Shown here: positions 10,829 to 21,571 of the stretch, piece by piece
How positions within the stretch are numbered: the stretch's first letter is position 1
Layout of the letters: each line of letters starts with the position of its first letter
Source of the DNA: Dugong dugon
Taxonomy: Eukaryota > Chordata > Mammalia > Sirenia > Dugongidae
Direction of reading: 5' to 3'
Assembly: GCA_030035585.1 (NCBI GenBank)
Contig: CM057462.1
Span: forward strand, 141,572,734-141,636,733
DNA length: 64,000 bases
Notes under the pieces: generated by a model
Told to the model about the DNA's origin: nothing
Databases searched by the model: none
Seen by the model: the letters and a program-made list of their open reading frames with translations, nothing else
Translations under genes and position numbers: made by a program

Positions 10829-12089
10829 TGAAGTACCTTCTTTAATATTTTCCAAGTCCCCTCCAGTTCCTGAAACCAGACACGCCTGACAAGGCCATAT
10901 GGGCCGGGCGTCCCAATTCCAGACCAGGGTCCACATGGATCTTGGTTCCTGTTTTTCTCCTTTGGAGAACTCTCCACCCTTCCACCCTGAGTGTGGGCTT
11001 GACCAGGTGGCCTGAGTAGTCTGGGATTTGCATCTGTAAGAACTGTGACTAAGCCCTGGTTCCAGGAAGGTTCTTGGGCAAATGTATTACTCCTCCTGGC
11101 CAGGGTAGTATTTCTTTCATGAGACGTTGTGAGATTGGCCCCGAAAATGATGCTGCTCTGATAATTTTTTATGACTTTCACTCATGTCAGACACAGGCTG
11201 AGTTCACAGCTCTGGGCTACCATTAGTCCATCACCACCCCTTGATCATCAGCTGTATGTAGACCCTATGCATTGGCTACCACTTATATGTGTTCTAACCA
11301 CACTGTGACCTTTAGCCTATAACACCTAAAGAAGTGGTAGTGGTAGTAGACATTCTTCACCCCATGAAACCCCTACCACTGACACACAGAGTGGCCACCC
11401 TACCCTCTGGGTAGATTCTACTCCATATGTCAAGCAGTCTCCCAGTGATGGCCATGCCTATCTCCTTTGAGGCATCTGAAATAATTACTCTCTAATGTCA
11501 ATGGGCTCTTCCAATTGATGTCTTCTCTTTCCTTTAATTGACGTGGTGATGCTGTACTCTTCCAGGTAAGTCTTAATTGCCAGGTGAGGAACAGACAATC
11601 CTTGCACAAATGGGACCATTCTTCTTGCACTGCGCACATGCCCCCACCTCTTCTCCCCACTGTTGGCAATGTGTGCAGGAAGGTATGCAGTCTGTATTGA
11701 AAGAGATCACATTTTTAAGATGCAGTGACTGCAGCCTAAAGAGTTCAAGAGAGGACATGGTTGGAAATAGGCTGTTCTATGTTAATGCTTATAAAATTCC
11801 AAATGGTAAATTTAATAAGGCTAAAAAGATAATTTTTCATTACGCTTCCTGTATGCTTTGGGTAAGACCTGCATGAGTGTCATCATCAATGAAGACAATA
11901 ACATATTTTGAGAGAAGTACTGTAAGGGAGTATTCACAGCAGCTTGATGGATGATGCAGTGTCATAAGTAATGACATCACCATCATTAAATAAATGGTTT
12001 TAAGGAAATGCAGAGACAAAAAGTCCTGCATGGTTTCAACATAAATAGGTTTCAAAAAGGTTCATGGTACTGTGAATAATAACAACACT
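10829..12089. other. Unrecognised segment between direct repeats
   Basis: 1.26 kb of mixed composition, more GC-rich than its surroundings at 10850-11650. It holds open frames of at most 126 codons (- strand, 10801-11181; starts MKVIKNYQSS) with no family signature. Bracketing by direct repeats could mean a local duplication or a degenerate LTR-type element; no primer-binding site or gag/pol trace was seen. Confidence 0.35.
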
Positions 12090-12183
12090 AGGCTCTCAGA
12101 AAGGCTATCACTCTTGTGCAGAATCATCCATAGACATGAGCAAGTGGGGCCCTTATCGTAGTCCCCACTTGAGAAGCTCCACT
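12090..12183 (+). repeat. 95-bp direct repeat, copy b
   Basis: Partner of 10734-10828 in the same orientation. It starts AGGCTCTCAGAAAGGCTATC and ends GAGAAGCTCCACT. Flanks outside the match are unrelated. Confidence 0.85.
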
Positions 12184-12574
12184 TTTTCTTGTTGCAAGAA
12201 ATACGAAATTAGCCCAGGACTGCATGTTTGACAATAAAAACACAAAGAAACGGTTCTCAGATTTGAACAGGAAGAGATGGTGCCTGAACACCATGAATCT
12301 TCATACTCACTGACTAGCAATAAATATGTAAGTATCTCTTCACTATCCACTATTCTAAATCTTCATCAATAAATCATTATACCTCATATGGGCTCATGAA
12401 TTTTATAATATTTTTTAATAAAATTATTTGATAGTGGGTTCCACCAAAGATGTTATTTTAGTGTGCTACATTCCATATGCATGGCCCTAATTTTTGGATA
12501 AAGACTGGGACAAAGGATGGGTGTAGAGGTAGGGAAAATAGGGTTGACAACCATTTTTGAGCCCATCCACTAGA
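12184..12574. other. No recognisable feature
   Basis: AT-rich sequence with short chance frames only and no repeat family recognised. Confidence 0.4.
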
Positions 12575-12775
12575 TGTTTTCTATTAGCTACTCATTTAAT
12601 CCTCACAGCTGATCTAGAAAATAGACACTAGTTTGATGCCTATTAAGAAAAAGAAGTTCAAAAAAGTCACACAATTTTCTTAGTCATACCACTACTAAGT
12701 AACAGAATCAGGATTACAATTCAGTGGTTGTCACTGTGTAATCTTTACTCTATGCTATATTAGGTGATTTCCTAA
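12575..12775 (+). mobile_element. MIR SINE (ancient)
   Basis: Decayed MIR: CTCATTTAATCCTCACAGCT, then GTCACACAATTTTCTTAG and a CAGAATCAGGATTACAATTC zone matching the conserved MIR order. MIRs predate the placental radiation. Confidence 0.65.
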
Positions 12776-13340
12776 TACTTTAAGAGTGTGACAGTTTTTA
12801 CAGCCAAAACAAATATCTTTACAAAGAAAAGTTCATTTCAACACGATAATTCATAGAACATGAGTACAGCATTCAATAAATTTCATTGGTAATTTTTAGA
12901 CCTACATAATCTGACCTGGTGATTTTTTAGGTGTCTGTTTAAATTTTCTGGGACTTCTTCCCTTTAAAACAATATTTAACAATTTGAAGCAAATTTTAGA
13001 ATATCCGTATCTAGTTTAATAAGAAGAGACTATATAATGAAGATTTTAAACTTGAATTCACTGCCATCAAAGAGAAATTAAAATGGTCCACTGGAAATCA
13101 ATTTAAAAAGTAGGGTTAATGCAGTTATAGGAAAACTCATTAAAGAAAATGCTGGTCTTTAATCGTAATTGTTCAATTATATAGAACAATTGGCAAAGAG
13201 CCATCTTTGCTTGGCACTCTGGTAAAAATGAATACAGGCAGCAGGGAAATAAAAATAGTCAGATTGATTTTTCTGTAATCTCAGGCTGTTTCTTTCAGGG
13301 GAGATAATTCTCATTCAGGCCAAAATAATATATAGGAAAT
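12776..13340. other. No recognisable feature
   Basis: AT-rich, no supported gene or repeat; short chance frames only. Confidence 0.4.
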
Positions 13341-13670
13341 GGTATAACAATAGCTAACATTTAGACAATGCTGCACATGGGGTTGCCATGAGTCAGAATC
13401 AACCCAATGGCAACTAACAAAAATAACCATATACCAGACATTATTGGTATATGTTCTTGACATATGTTAACTCATTTAATCCTTACAACATCCCAGTGAA
13501 GAAGATACAATCACTACTATTACCAATACCATTTTATAGAGGAGACAACTGACCAAAAAAAAAAAGATTTAGTCATTTATCTTAGGTCACACAACTGGCT
13601 AGTGGTACAGTGCGATTTGAACCCAAACAATCAGGTTTCAGTCTATGATTTAATCATCACTACACAATAT
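13341..13670 (+). mobile_element. MIR SINE interrupted by a SINE fragment
   Basis: MIR order is clear: ACAATAGCTAACATTTAGAC, GTTAACTCATTTAATCCTTA, CATTTTATAGAGGAGACAAC, and TAGGTCACACAACTGGCTAG. A short RTE/AfroSINE tail fragment (13371-13425) sits near its start. Confidence 0.8.
13371..13425 (+). mobile_element. 5'-truncated AfroSINE/RTE tail fragment
   Basis: Only the terminal part is present: GGGTTGCCATGAGTCAGAAT, CAACCCAATGGCAACTAACA and an A-rich end. It lies inside a MIR. With so little sequence, SINE and RTE origin cannot be told apart. Confidence 0.65.
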
Positions 13671-13699
13671 AGTCTTTGTATGGTACAGTAGTCTCTTCC

Positions 13700-15040
13700 G
13701 ACATCCATTCTGGTCTTTTCTTTCTTTACTGTCTTTTTAATGACCTTTTGCTTTCTTCATGTATGATGTACTTGATGTCATCCCACAACTTGTCTGGTCT
13801 TCGGTCATTAACATTCAGTACGTCAAATCTATCCTTGTGATGGTCTCTAAATTCAGGTGGGATATACTCAAGGTCGTATTTTGGCTCTTGTGGACTTATT
13901 TTAATTTTCTTCAGCTTCAACTTGGACTTGCATATGAAAAATTGATGACCTATTCCACAGTTGGCCCCTGGCCTTGTTTTGACTGATGATATAGAGCTTC
14001 TCCACTGTCTCTTTGCATAGAGTATTTGATTTGATTCCTGTGTATTCCATTTGGTGAGGTCCACATGTATAGTCACCATTCACATTGTTGAAAAAGAGTA
14101 TTTGCAATGAATAAGTCATTGGTCTTGCAAAATTCTACCACGCAATCTCCAGCATTGTTTCTATCACCAAGCCATATTTTCCAACTACTGATCCTTCGTT
14201 TCCAAGTTTTGCATTCCAAGCACCGTAATGATCAACGTATCTTGATTGCATATTTGATAAATTTCAGACAGCATAAGTTGGTAAAAATCTTCATTTTCAT
14301 CTTTGGCATTAGTGGTAAGTACATAAATTTGAATAATAATCGTATTAACTGGTCTTCCTTGTAGGTGTATAGATATTACCCTATCACTGACAGCCTTGTG
14401 CTTCAGGATTGATCTTGAAATGTTCTTTTTGATGATGAAAGTGAAGCCATTTCTCTTTAATTTGTCATTCATGGTACAGTAGACCGTATGATTATCTGAG
14501 TCAAAATGGCCAATACCAGTCCATTTCAGCCCAATAATGCCTAGGATACTGATCTTTTTGCATTCCATTTCATTTTTGATGGCTTCCAATTTTCCTGGAT
14601 GCATACCTCATACATTTCACATTCTGATCATTAAAGGATTGTTTGCAGCTTTTTTTTCCCCTTCTCATTTTGAGTCATGCCACATCAGCAAAAGAAAGTC
14701 CCAAAAGTTTTACTTTATCCATGTTATTTAGGTTGACTCTACTCGATGGCAACATTTTTTTTTTTCTACTTTGAGAAGGTAGCTCTTCCCCAGTCATATT
14801 TTGAGTGTCTTCCAACCTGAGGGGCTCATCTTCCGGGACTGTATCAGACAATGTTCCACTGCTATTCATAAGGTTTTCATTGGCCAATTTTTCCAGAACT
14901 AACCTGCAAATCCTTCTTCCTACTCTGTCTTTGTCTGGAAGCTGCAATGAAACCCATCTACCATGAGTGACCCTGCTGGTACTTAAAATACCAGTGGCAT
15001 ACGTTTCAGGAACATGCAAGCCACCACAGTATGACAAACT
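13700..15040 (-). pseudogene. RTE 5' UTR and APE-type endonuclease remnant (inverted part)
   Basis: Three broken frames on the - strand. 14675-15037 is the N-terminal extension. 14185-14604 has endonuclease phrases ISILGIIGLKWTG, DRVISIHLQGRPVN and IQIYVLTT, but the ITGDWN catalytic box is changed (ITVLGMQN). 13726-14079 carries the later endonuclease/linker with CGIGHQFFICK and SISSVKTRPGA. The protein would nick target DNA; this copy cannot. Confidence 0.85.
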
Positions 15041-17138
15041 GACAGACAGAAAAGAAAGAAAAGCCCAAAATAGATATCAGAAGAGACTCTGAAATTTACT
15101 CTTGAACACAGAGTAGCTAAAGTGAAAGGAAGAAATGAGGTAAAAGAGCCGAACAGAAGATTTCAAAGGGTGGCTCAAGAAGACAAAGTGAAGTATTATA
15201 ATGAAATGTGTAAAGACCTGGAGTTAGAAAACCAAAAGGGAAGAAAATGCTTGCATTTCTCAAGCTGAAAGAACTGAAAAAAAATTCAAGCCTCGAGTTG
15301 CAATACTGAAGGATCCTATGGGCAAAATGGAGCCCTGTTGGCAAAGCGGTTAAGAGCTCAGGCTGCTAACCAAAAGGTTGGCAGTCTGAATCCACCAGCC
15401 ACTCCTTGGAAACCCTATGGGGCATTTCTACTCTATCCTATAGGGTCACTATGAGTCAGAATCAACTCGATGGCACACAACAACAACAACAACATGGGCA
15501 AAATATTGAACCACACAGGAAGCATCAAAAGATGGAAGAAACACGCAGTCACGGTGCTAAAAAGAACTGGTCAATGTTCAACCATTTCAGGAATCAACAG
15601 AATTGAAGGAAGAAGTTCAAGCTGGACTGAAGGCATTGGCAGTGAAAAACAAGAAGTCCAAGCTGTAATGAAGGCACTGGAGAAAAACAAGGCTCCAGAA
15701 ATTGACAGAATACTGAGAAGCTTCAACAAACAGATGCAAGGCTGGAATTGCTCACTCGACTATGCCAAGAAATTTGCAAGACAACTACTGGCCAAACAAC
15801 TGGAACAGATCCATATTTGTGCCCATTCTAAAGAAAGGGATCCAACAGAATGTGGAAATTATCAAACAATATCATTAATATCACATGCAAGTAAAATTTT
15901 GCTGAATATAATACAAAAATGGTTGCAACAATACATCGATAGAGAACTGCCAGAAATTCAAGCCAGATTCAGAAGAGGATGTGGAATGAAGGATATCATT
16001 GCTGATGTCAGATGGATCTTGGTTGAAAGCAGAGACTACCAAAAAGATGTTTACCTGTGTTTTATTTATTGACTATGCAAAGGCATTCGACTGTGTGCTC
16101 ATAACAAATTATGGATAACATTGTGAGAAATGGGAATTCCAGAACAAGTAATTGTGCTCATGAGGAACCTGTACATAGACCAAGAGGCAGAACCTCAAAC
16201 AGAACGGGATACTGTGTGGTTCAAATCAGGAAAGGTGTGCCAAGAGAACAAAGAGAAATATTATACTTTCACCATATCTATTCAATCAGTATGCTGAGCA
16301 AATAATCCAAGAAGCTGGACTACATGAAGAATGCGGCATCAGGATTAGAGGAAGTGTTATTAACAACTTGTGTTATGCAGTTGATACAACCTTGCTTGCA
16401 GATAGCAAAGAGAACTTGAAGCACATACTGATGAAAAGCAAAGACTACAGCCTTCAGTTTGGATTACATCTCAACATAAAGAAAACAAAAATCCTCACAA
16501 CTGGACCAATAAGTAACATCATGATAAACAGAAAAAATACTGAAGTTGTCAAGGATTTCATTTTACTTTGATCCACAATCAATGCTCATGGAAGCAGCAG
16601 TCAGGAAATCAAATTACATATTGCATTGTGCAATTCTGCTGCAAAAGATCTCTTAAAAACGTTAAAAAGCAAAGACATCACTTTGAAGACTAAGGTGTGC
16701 CTGACCCAAGCCATGGTGTTTTCAATCACCTCATATGCATGAGAAAGCTGTACAATGAACAAGGAAAAAAAAAAAAAGAATCGATGCCTTTGAATTATGG
16801 TGTTCACAAAGAATATTGAACATACCATGGACTGCCAAAAGTACAGCCAGAATGCTCCTTAGAAGCAAGGATGGAGAGACTTCATCTCACAGACTTTGGA
16901 CAAGTTATCAGGAGGGACTAATCCCTGAAGAAGGGCATCATGCTTGGTAAAGTAGAGGGTCTGTGAAAAAGAGGAAGACCCTCAACGAGATGGATTGTGA
17001 GAGTGGCTGCAACAATGGGCTCAAGCACAGGAACGATTGTGAGGATGGCATAGGACCAAGAAGTGTTTCATTCTCTTGTACACAGAGTTGTTCTGAGTTG
17101 GAACCGATGTGATGGCACCTAATTATAACAATAACAAC
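15041..17138 (+). pseudogene. RTE reverse transcriptase remnant
   Basis: After a linker (15041-15317), the main frame at 15470-16072 has KALEKNKAPEIDRI, CGNYQTISLISHASKILL and RELPEIQARFRRGCG, ending just before the DYAKAFDC segment at 16072. The catalytic YADD box is altered to YAVD (16374). Later: KKTKILTTGPISN (about 16480), and the C-terminal LHLTDFGQ-type segment near 16877 in broken frames. The polymerase would be inactive. Confidence 0.85.
15318..15504 (+). mobile_element. AfroSINE (short type) inside RTE, 11-bp TSD
   Basis: The SINE occupies 15329-15493. ATGGGCAAAAT at 15318-15328 and 15494-15504 is a perfect target duplication. Head GGAGCCCTGTTGGCAAAGCG, B box GCAGTCTGAATCCACC, tail GGTCACTATGAGTCAGAATC, and an (AAC)n 3' run. 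It inserted after the RTE arrived. Confidence 0.95.
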
Positions 17139-17147
17139 ATGGTACAG

Positions 17148-17555
17148 TAGTGAAGAACACAAACTCTGGAGCCAGATTACCTAATTCATATCCCATCTCC
17201 ACAATTTACTAAGTATGTGACCTTGGTCATAATTTCTTTCAGCATCAGTTTCCTCATTTGCATACTGGAGTGATAATTTATACAGATCTTTGTCAGAATT
17301 AAATTAGGTAGCCCATGTAGAAACCCTGGTGGCATAGTGGTTAAGAACTACATCTGCTAAGCAAAAAGTTAGCAGTTCGAATCCCCCAGGCGCTCCTTGG
17401 AAACCACATGGGGCAGTTCTACTCTGTCCTATAGCATCGCTATGAGTTGGAATTGACTCGACGACAACAGGTTTGGTTTTTGGGTGGTTGTAGAGCACTC
17501 AGCACAGTGCTCAATAACTGGAAGCATTCAATCATTGTAAGCTGCAATTATGATA
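17148..17555 (-). mobile_element. MIR SINE (minus) interrupted by an AfroSINE
   Basis: Reverse-strand MIR order: AAACTCTGGAGCCAGATTAC, ATTTACTAAGTATGTGACCT, CAGTTTCCTCATTTGCATAC, then after the SINE CAGCACAGTGCTCAATAACT. Its first bases abut the RTE target duplication. Confidence 0.8.
17316..17494 (+). mobile_element. AfroSINE, short type
   Basis: The SINE occupies 17322-17488: ACCCTGGTGGCATAGTGGTT, TTCGAATCCCCCAGGCGCTC, tail ATCGCTATGAGTTGGAATTG. TGTAGA at 17316-17321 and 17489-17494 is a probable target duplication. Confidence 0.9.
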
Positions 17556-18065
17556 ATGAAATAACTTTGTTTTCTTCTCTACAAGATAAGCAGGGTGCAG
17601 AAAGATTCAACGATTGAATCAAAAAGATTCACTAATTCTTTTGTAACACCAGATGGTCAATAGAAGCAACCAATATATGGGTACTTCAAAAAAAATGATT
17701 ACATATTCTTAAACCAGAACTTAATTTTTAAAAAAAAATATACTTGGTAATACTGTACTATTAGGTCATGGAAATGACAATTATGATTTTTTTTCTATTC
17801 CAAGATGTCATCAATTATAAGACAGCCTACTATGTTTTACGACACATCATTAGCAAAACCTTCCTAATTATGTTCTGATGCAATGATGTTTCACTTATTT
17901 TTTATTTGCTTAGACACACTTTTAACATACAGCTTAAAAGGAAAATGTTAGTAACATAAATTTACTCCTAAAATTTCCTCATAATGTCTAATCCTACTAT
18001 CTATCTTTTAAATTCATTGCTTTCCATGTTTTTCAGCATAGTATTGTCCTCTGGTTATAATTCTT
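17556..18065. other. No recognisable feature
   Basis: AT-rich sequence without a recognised repeat or frame. Confidence 0.45.
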
Positions 18066-19060
18066 TTTTTCACTTTTTTAAATTGTACTTTAAGTAAAAG
18101 TTTATACTTCGTTAGTTTCTCATATAAAAATTTATACACACATTATTACATGACCCTAGTTGTTCTCCCTAAAATTTGACAGCACACTCCTCTTCACCCT
18201 GAATCTCCCATGTTCATTCAACCAGCTCCTGCCCCTTTTTTTCTTCTCATCTTGTGTCTGGACAGGAGCTGCCCATTTAGTCTCATGTATCTACTTGAGC
18301 TAAGAGGCACTCTCTTCACAAGTATCATTTTATGTCTTATAGTCCAGTCTAATCTTTGTCTGAAGAGTTGGCTTCGGGAATGGTTTCAGTTCTGGGCTAA
18401 CAGAGTCCAGAGGCCACGTCTTCCAGGATCCCTCCAGTCTCAGTCAGACCACTAAGTCTGGTTGTTTTACTAGAATTTGATTTCTGCACCCCACTTTTCT
18501 CTTGCTCCATCAGGGACTCTATGTTGTGTTCCGTCAGGGTGGTCATTGGTGGTAGCCGGGCATCATCTAGTTCTTCTGGTCTCAGGCTGATGGAGTCTCT
18601 GGTTTTTGTGGCCCTTTCTGTCTTTTGGGCTAATATTTTCCTTGTGTCTTTTGGTGTTTTTCATTCTTTGCTCCAGGTGGGTTGGGACTAACTGATGCAT
18701 CTTAGATGGCTGCTCGCTAGCTTTTAAGACCCCAGAAGCCACTCACGAAAATGGGATGCAGAATATTTTATTCATAAACTTTGTTATGCCAACTGACCTA
18801 GATGTCCCCTGAAAGCATGGTCCCCAGACCCCTCCCCCTGCTACTCTGTCCCTCGAAGTGTTTGGCTGTATTCAGGAAACTTCTTAGCTTTTTGTTTAGT
18901 CTAGTTATACTGACATCCCCTGTACTGTCTGTTGTCCTTCCCTTCACCTAGGATAATTCTTATCTATTATCTAGTTAGCAAATACCCCTCTCTCTCCCTC
19001 CCCACCCTCATAACTATCAAAGAATGTTTTCTTCTGTGTTTAAACTTTTTCTTGAGTTTT
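18066..19060 (-). other. L1 copy 2 3' UTR
   Basis: Follows the ORF2 remnant on the - strand. It contains the G-rich tract complement (18985-19007) and a distinct long non-coding body unlike the copy 1 3' UTR. The A-tail shows as T-rich 18063-18078 on the + strand. Confidence 0.65.
18985..19007 (-). other. G-quadruplex-capable tract in L1 3' UTR
   Basis: On the - strand: G runs of 3, 4, 3 and 4 with loops of 1, 1 and 7 (GGGTGGGGAGGG, then AGAGAGAGGGG). It sits at the same place relative to ORF2 as the tract at 6169-6193. Confidence 0.7.
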
Positions 19061-20410
19061 TATAATAGTAGTCTCATACAATATTTGTCCCTTTGTGTCT
19101 AATTTCACTCAGCATAATGCCTTCCAGATTCATCCATGTTGTGAGATGCTTCACAGATCGGTTATTCTTTATTGTTGTGTAGTATTCCCTTGTGTGAATA
19201 TACCATAATTTGTTTATCCATTCATCCACTGATGGGCACCTAGGTTGTTTCAATCTTTTTGCTATTGTGAATAGTGCTGCAATGAACATGAGTGTGCATA
19301 TATCTGTCTGTGTGATGGCTCTTATTTCTCTAGGATACATTCCAAGGAGTGGGATAGCTGGATCATATGGTATTTCTATTTCTAGCTTTTTTTAAGAAAG
19401 CACCAAATCGATTTCCAAAGTGGTTGTACCATTTTACATTCCCACTAGCAGTGTATAAGTGTTCCAGTCTCTCCACAACCTCTCCAACATTTACTGTTTT
19501 GTGTTTTTTGGATTAATATGAGACTTGTTGGGGTGAGATGATATCTCATTGTAGTTTTTATTGCAATTCTCTAATGGCTAATGATAGTGAGCACTTCCCC
19601 ACGAATCTGGTAGCCAAATGAATGTCTTCCTTGGTGAAGTGCCTGCTCATATCCTTTGCTTATTTTTTAATTCGGCTATTTGTCTTTTTGTTGTTGAGGT
19701 TTTGCAGTATCTTGTAGATTTCAGAGATTAGACCCTTACCAGATTTGTTGTAGCCAAAATTTTTTTCCCAGTCTGTAGGTCGTCTTTTTACTCTTTTGGT
19801 GAAGTCTTTTGATAAGCGTGTTTGATTTGTTGGAGTTCCCAGTTATCTGGTTTCTCTTCTGGTGTTTGTGCATTGTTACTTATGGTTTGTATTCTGTTTA
19901 TGCCATGTATTAGGGCTCCTAGTATTGCCCTTATTTTTTCTTCCATGATCTTTATTGTTTTAGATTTTATATTTAGGCCTTTGATCTACTTTGAGTTGAT
20001 TTTTGTACATGGTGTGTATGGGTCTTGTTTAATTTTTTTGTAGATAGATATCCAGTTATGCCAGCACCATTTATTAAAGACATTGTCTTTTCCCCAATTA
20101 ATGGCCTTTGGGCCTTTGTCAAACATCAGCTGGTTATAGGTGGATGGATGAATTTACATTTGGATTCTCATTCTGTTCCATTGGTCTGTGTATCCATTGT
20201 TGTACCAATACCAGGCTGTTATGACTAATGTGGCGGTATAACAGGTTGTAAAATCAGGTAGTGTGAGGCCTCCCACTTTGTTCTTCTTCTTCAGTAATGC
20301 TTTACTTGTCCGGGGCCTCTTCTCTTTCCATATGAAGTTGGTGATTTGTTTCTCCATTTCATTAAAAAACATCATTGGAATTTGGATCGAGATTGCATTG
20401 TAGTCCCTCT
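19060..20410 (-). pseudogene. L1 ORF2 C-terminal remnant, copy 2
   Basis: Frames with [33 protein letters not shown] and TAWYWYNN (20154-20375), then downstream MYPREIRAITQTDICTLMF and DEWINKLWYIHT (19074-19340). Stops and frameshifts separate them. Only the region after the RT domain is left. Confidence 0.85.
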
Positions 20411-20814
20411 TTTTTGTTTTAATGTTGTCATTTTTTACAAATTGATGTCTCTGTTTCCCTATTTTCAGTTTTTTACCTTTGATTTATTTCTGTGACCTCC
20501 CCATCTGGGTTGCTATCTGGTTGCTCTGTCCTGTGTTCTAGTCTTGGGTTGTTATCTGATGTTACTGATTTTCTAACTGGAGGACTCCCTTAAGTAGTAT
20601 TTCTTGTAATTTTGGTTTGGTTTTTGCAAATTCCCTAAACTTCTCTTTATCTGAAAATGCCCTAATTTCACCATCACATTTGAGAAACAGTTTTTCTGGA
20701 TATATAATTCTTGGCTAGCAGTTTTTTTTCCTTCAAGGCTTTATATATGTCATCCCTTTGCCTTCTTGCCTGCATGGTTTCTGCTGAGTAGCCCAAGCTT
20801 ATTCTTATTGACTC

Positions 20815-21571
20815 TCCTTTGTAGATGACTTTTTGTTTATCCCTAGCAGCTTTTAAAATTCTCTCTTTATCTTTGGTTTTGGCAAGTTTGATTATGTCTT
20901 GGTGACTTTCTTTTGGGATCTACCTTATGTGGGGTTCAATGAGCATCTTGGATATTTATCTTGTCATCTTTCACAGTATCAGGGAAGTTTTCTGCCAACA
21001 AATCTTCAACAATTCTCTCTGTATTTTCTGTTATCCCCCATTCTGGTACTCCAATCACTCATGGGTTATTCCTCTTGATAGACTCCCATGTAATTCTTAG
21101 AGTTTCTTCATTTTTAAAAATTCTTTTATCTGATTTTTCTTCAAATAAGTTGGTGTCAAGTTCTGTATCTTCAATCTCACTAATTCTGACTTCCACTGCC
21201 TCAGTTCTGCTCTTGACTTTGTACTGAGTAGTCTAATTCTGTAATTTTACTGTTAATCTCCTGGATTTATGTTTGTTGTCTCTCTATGGATTCTTGCAGC
21301 CTGTTAAATTTGTGCTCTTCTATAATCCTCTTAAGTTCCTCTACTGCTTTTCTGTGTATTCCTTGGCTTGTTCTGTCTTTTGCATGATCTCCTTCCTGTT
21401 CTTTTGAAGAGTTCTGTATACTAGTAATCTTTTTTGTTCTACCTCTGGTAATTTGAAGAAGTTCTCTTCCTCCAGAAGATTTCTTGACTCTTTGTTTTGG
21501 GAGCTTTCTAAAGCCATCATGGTCTGCCTCTTTATGTGATTTGATATTGACTGTTGTCTCCGAGTCATCAA
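20815..21571 (-). pseudogene. L1 ORF1 remnant, copy 2
   Basis: ORF1p is the RNA-binding chaperone of L1. Start MMTRRQQSISNHIKRQTMM at 21571, open for 76 codons with an acidic/basic coiled-coil-prone stretch, then a stop. The C-terminal domain is traceable in broken frames to about 20815 (AKTKDKERILKAARDK). Homologous to 57575-58331. Confidence 0.82.

Larger units (their letters stand above)
13680..17151 (+). mobile_element. RTE (BovB-like) LINE with inverted 5' half and TSD
   Basis: The insertion occupies 13693-17138. ATGGTACAGTAGT at 13680-13692 and 17139-17151 is a perfect 13-bp target duplication. The 5' half (5' UTR and endonuclease) lies on the - strand (13693-15040) and the rest (linker, RT, tail) on the + strand (15041-17138). 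Both halves contain the AAAGAAAGAAAAG zone, so about 45 bases of element are duplicated. The centre joins at GACAG microhomology exactly at the element's 5' end. This is the expected product of twin priming. A SINE interrupts at 15329-15493. The tail is ATTATAACAATAACAAC. All frames are broken. Confidence 0.92.

Noticed and set aside
15470-16072. 200-codon frame as a gene
   Set aside because: RTE reverse transcriptase remnant; starts inside the tail of an inserted SINE, and the catalytic box downstream is mutated.
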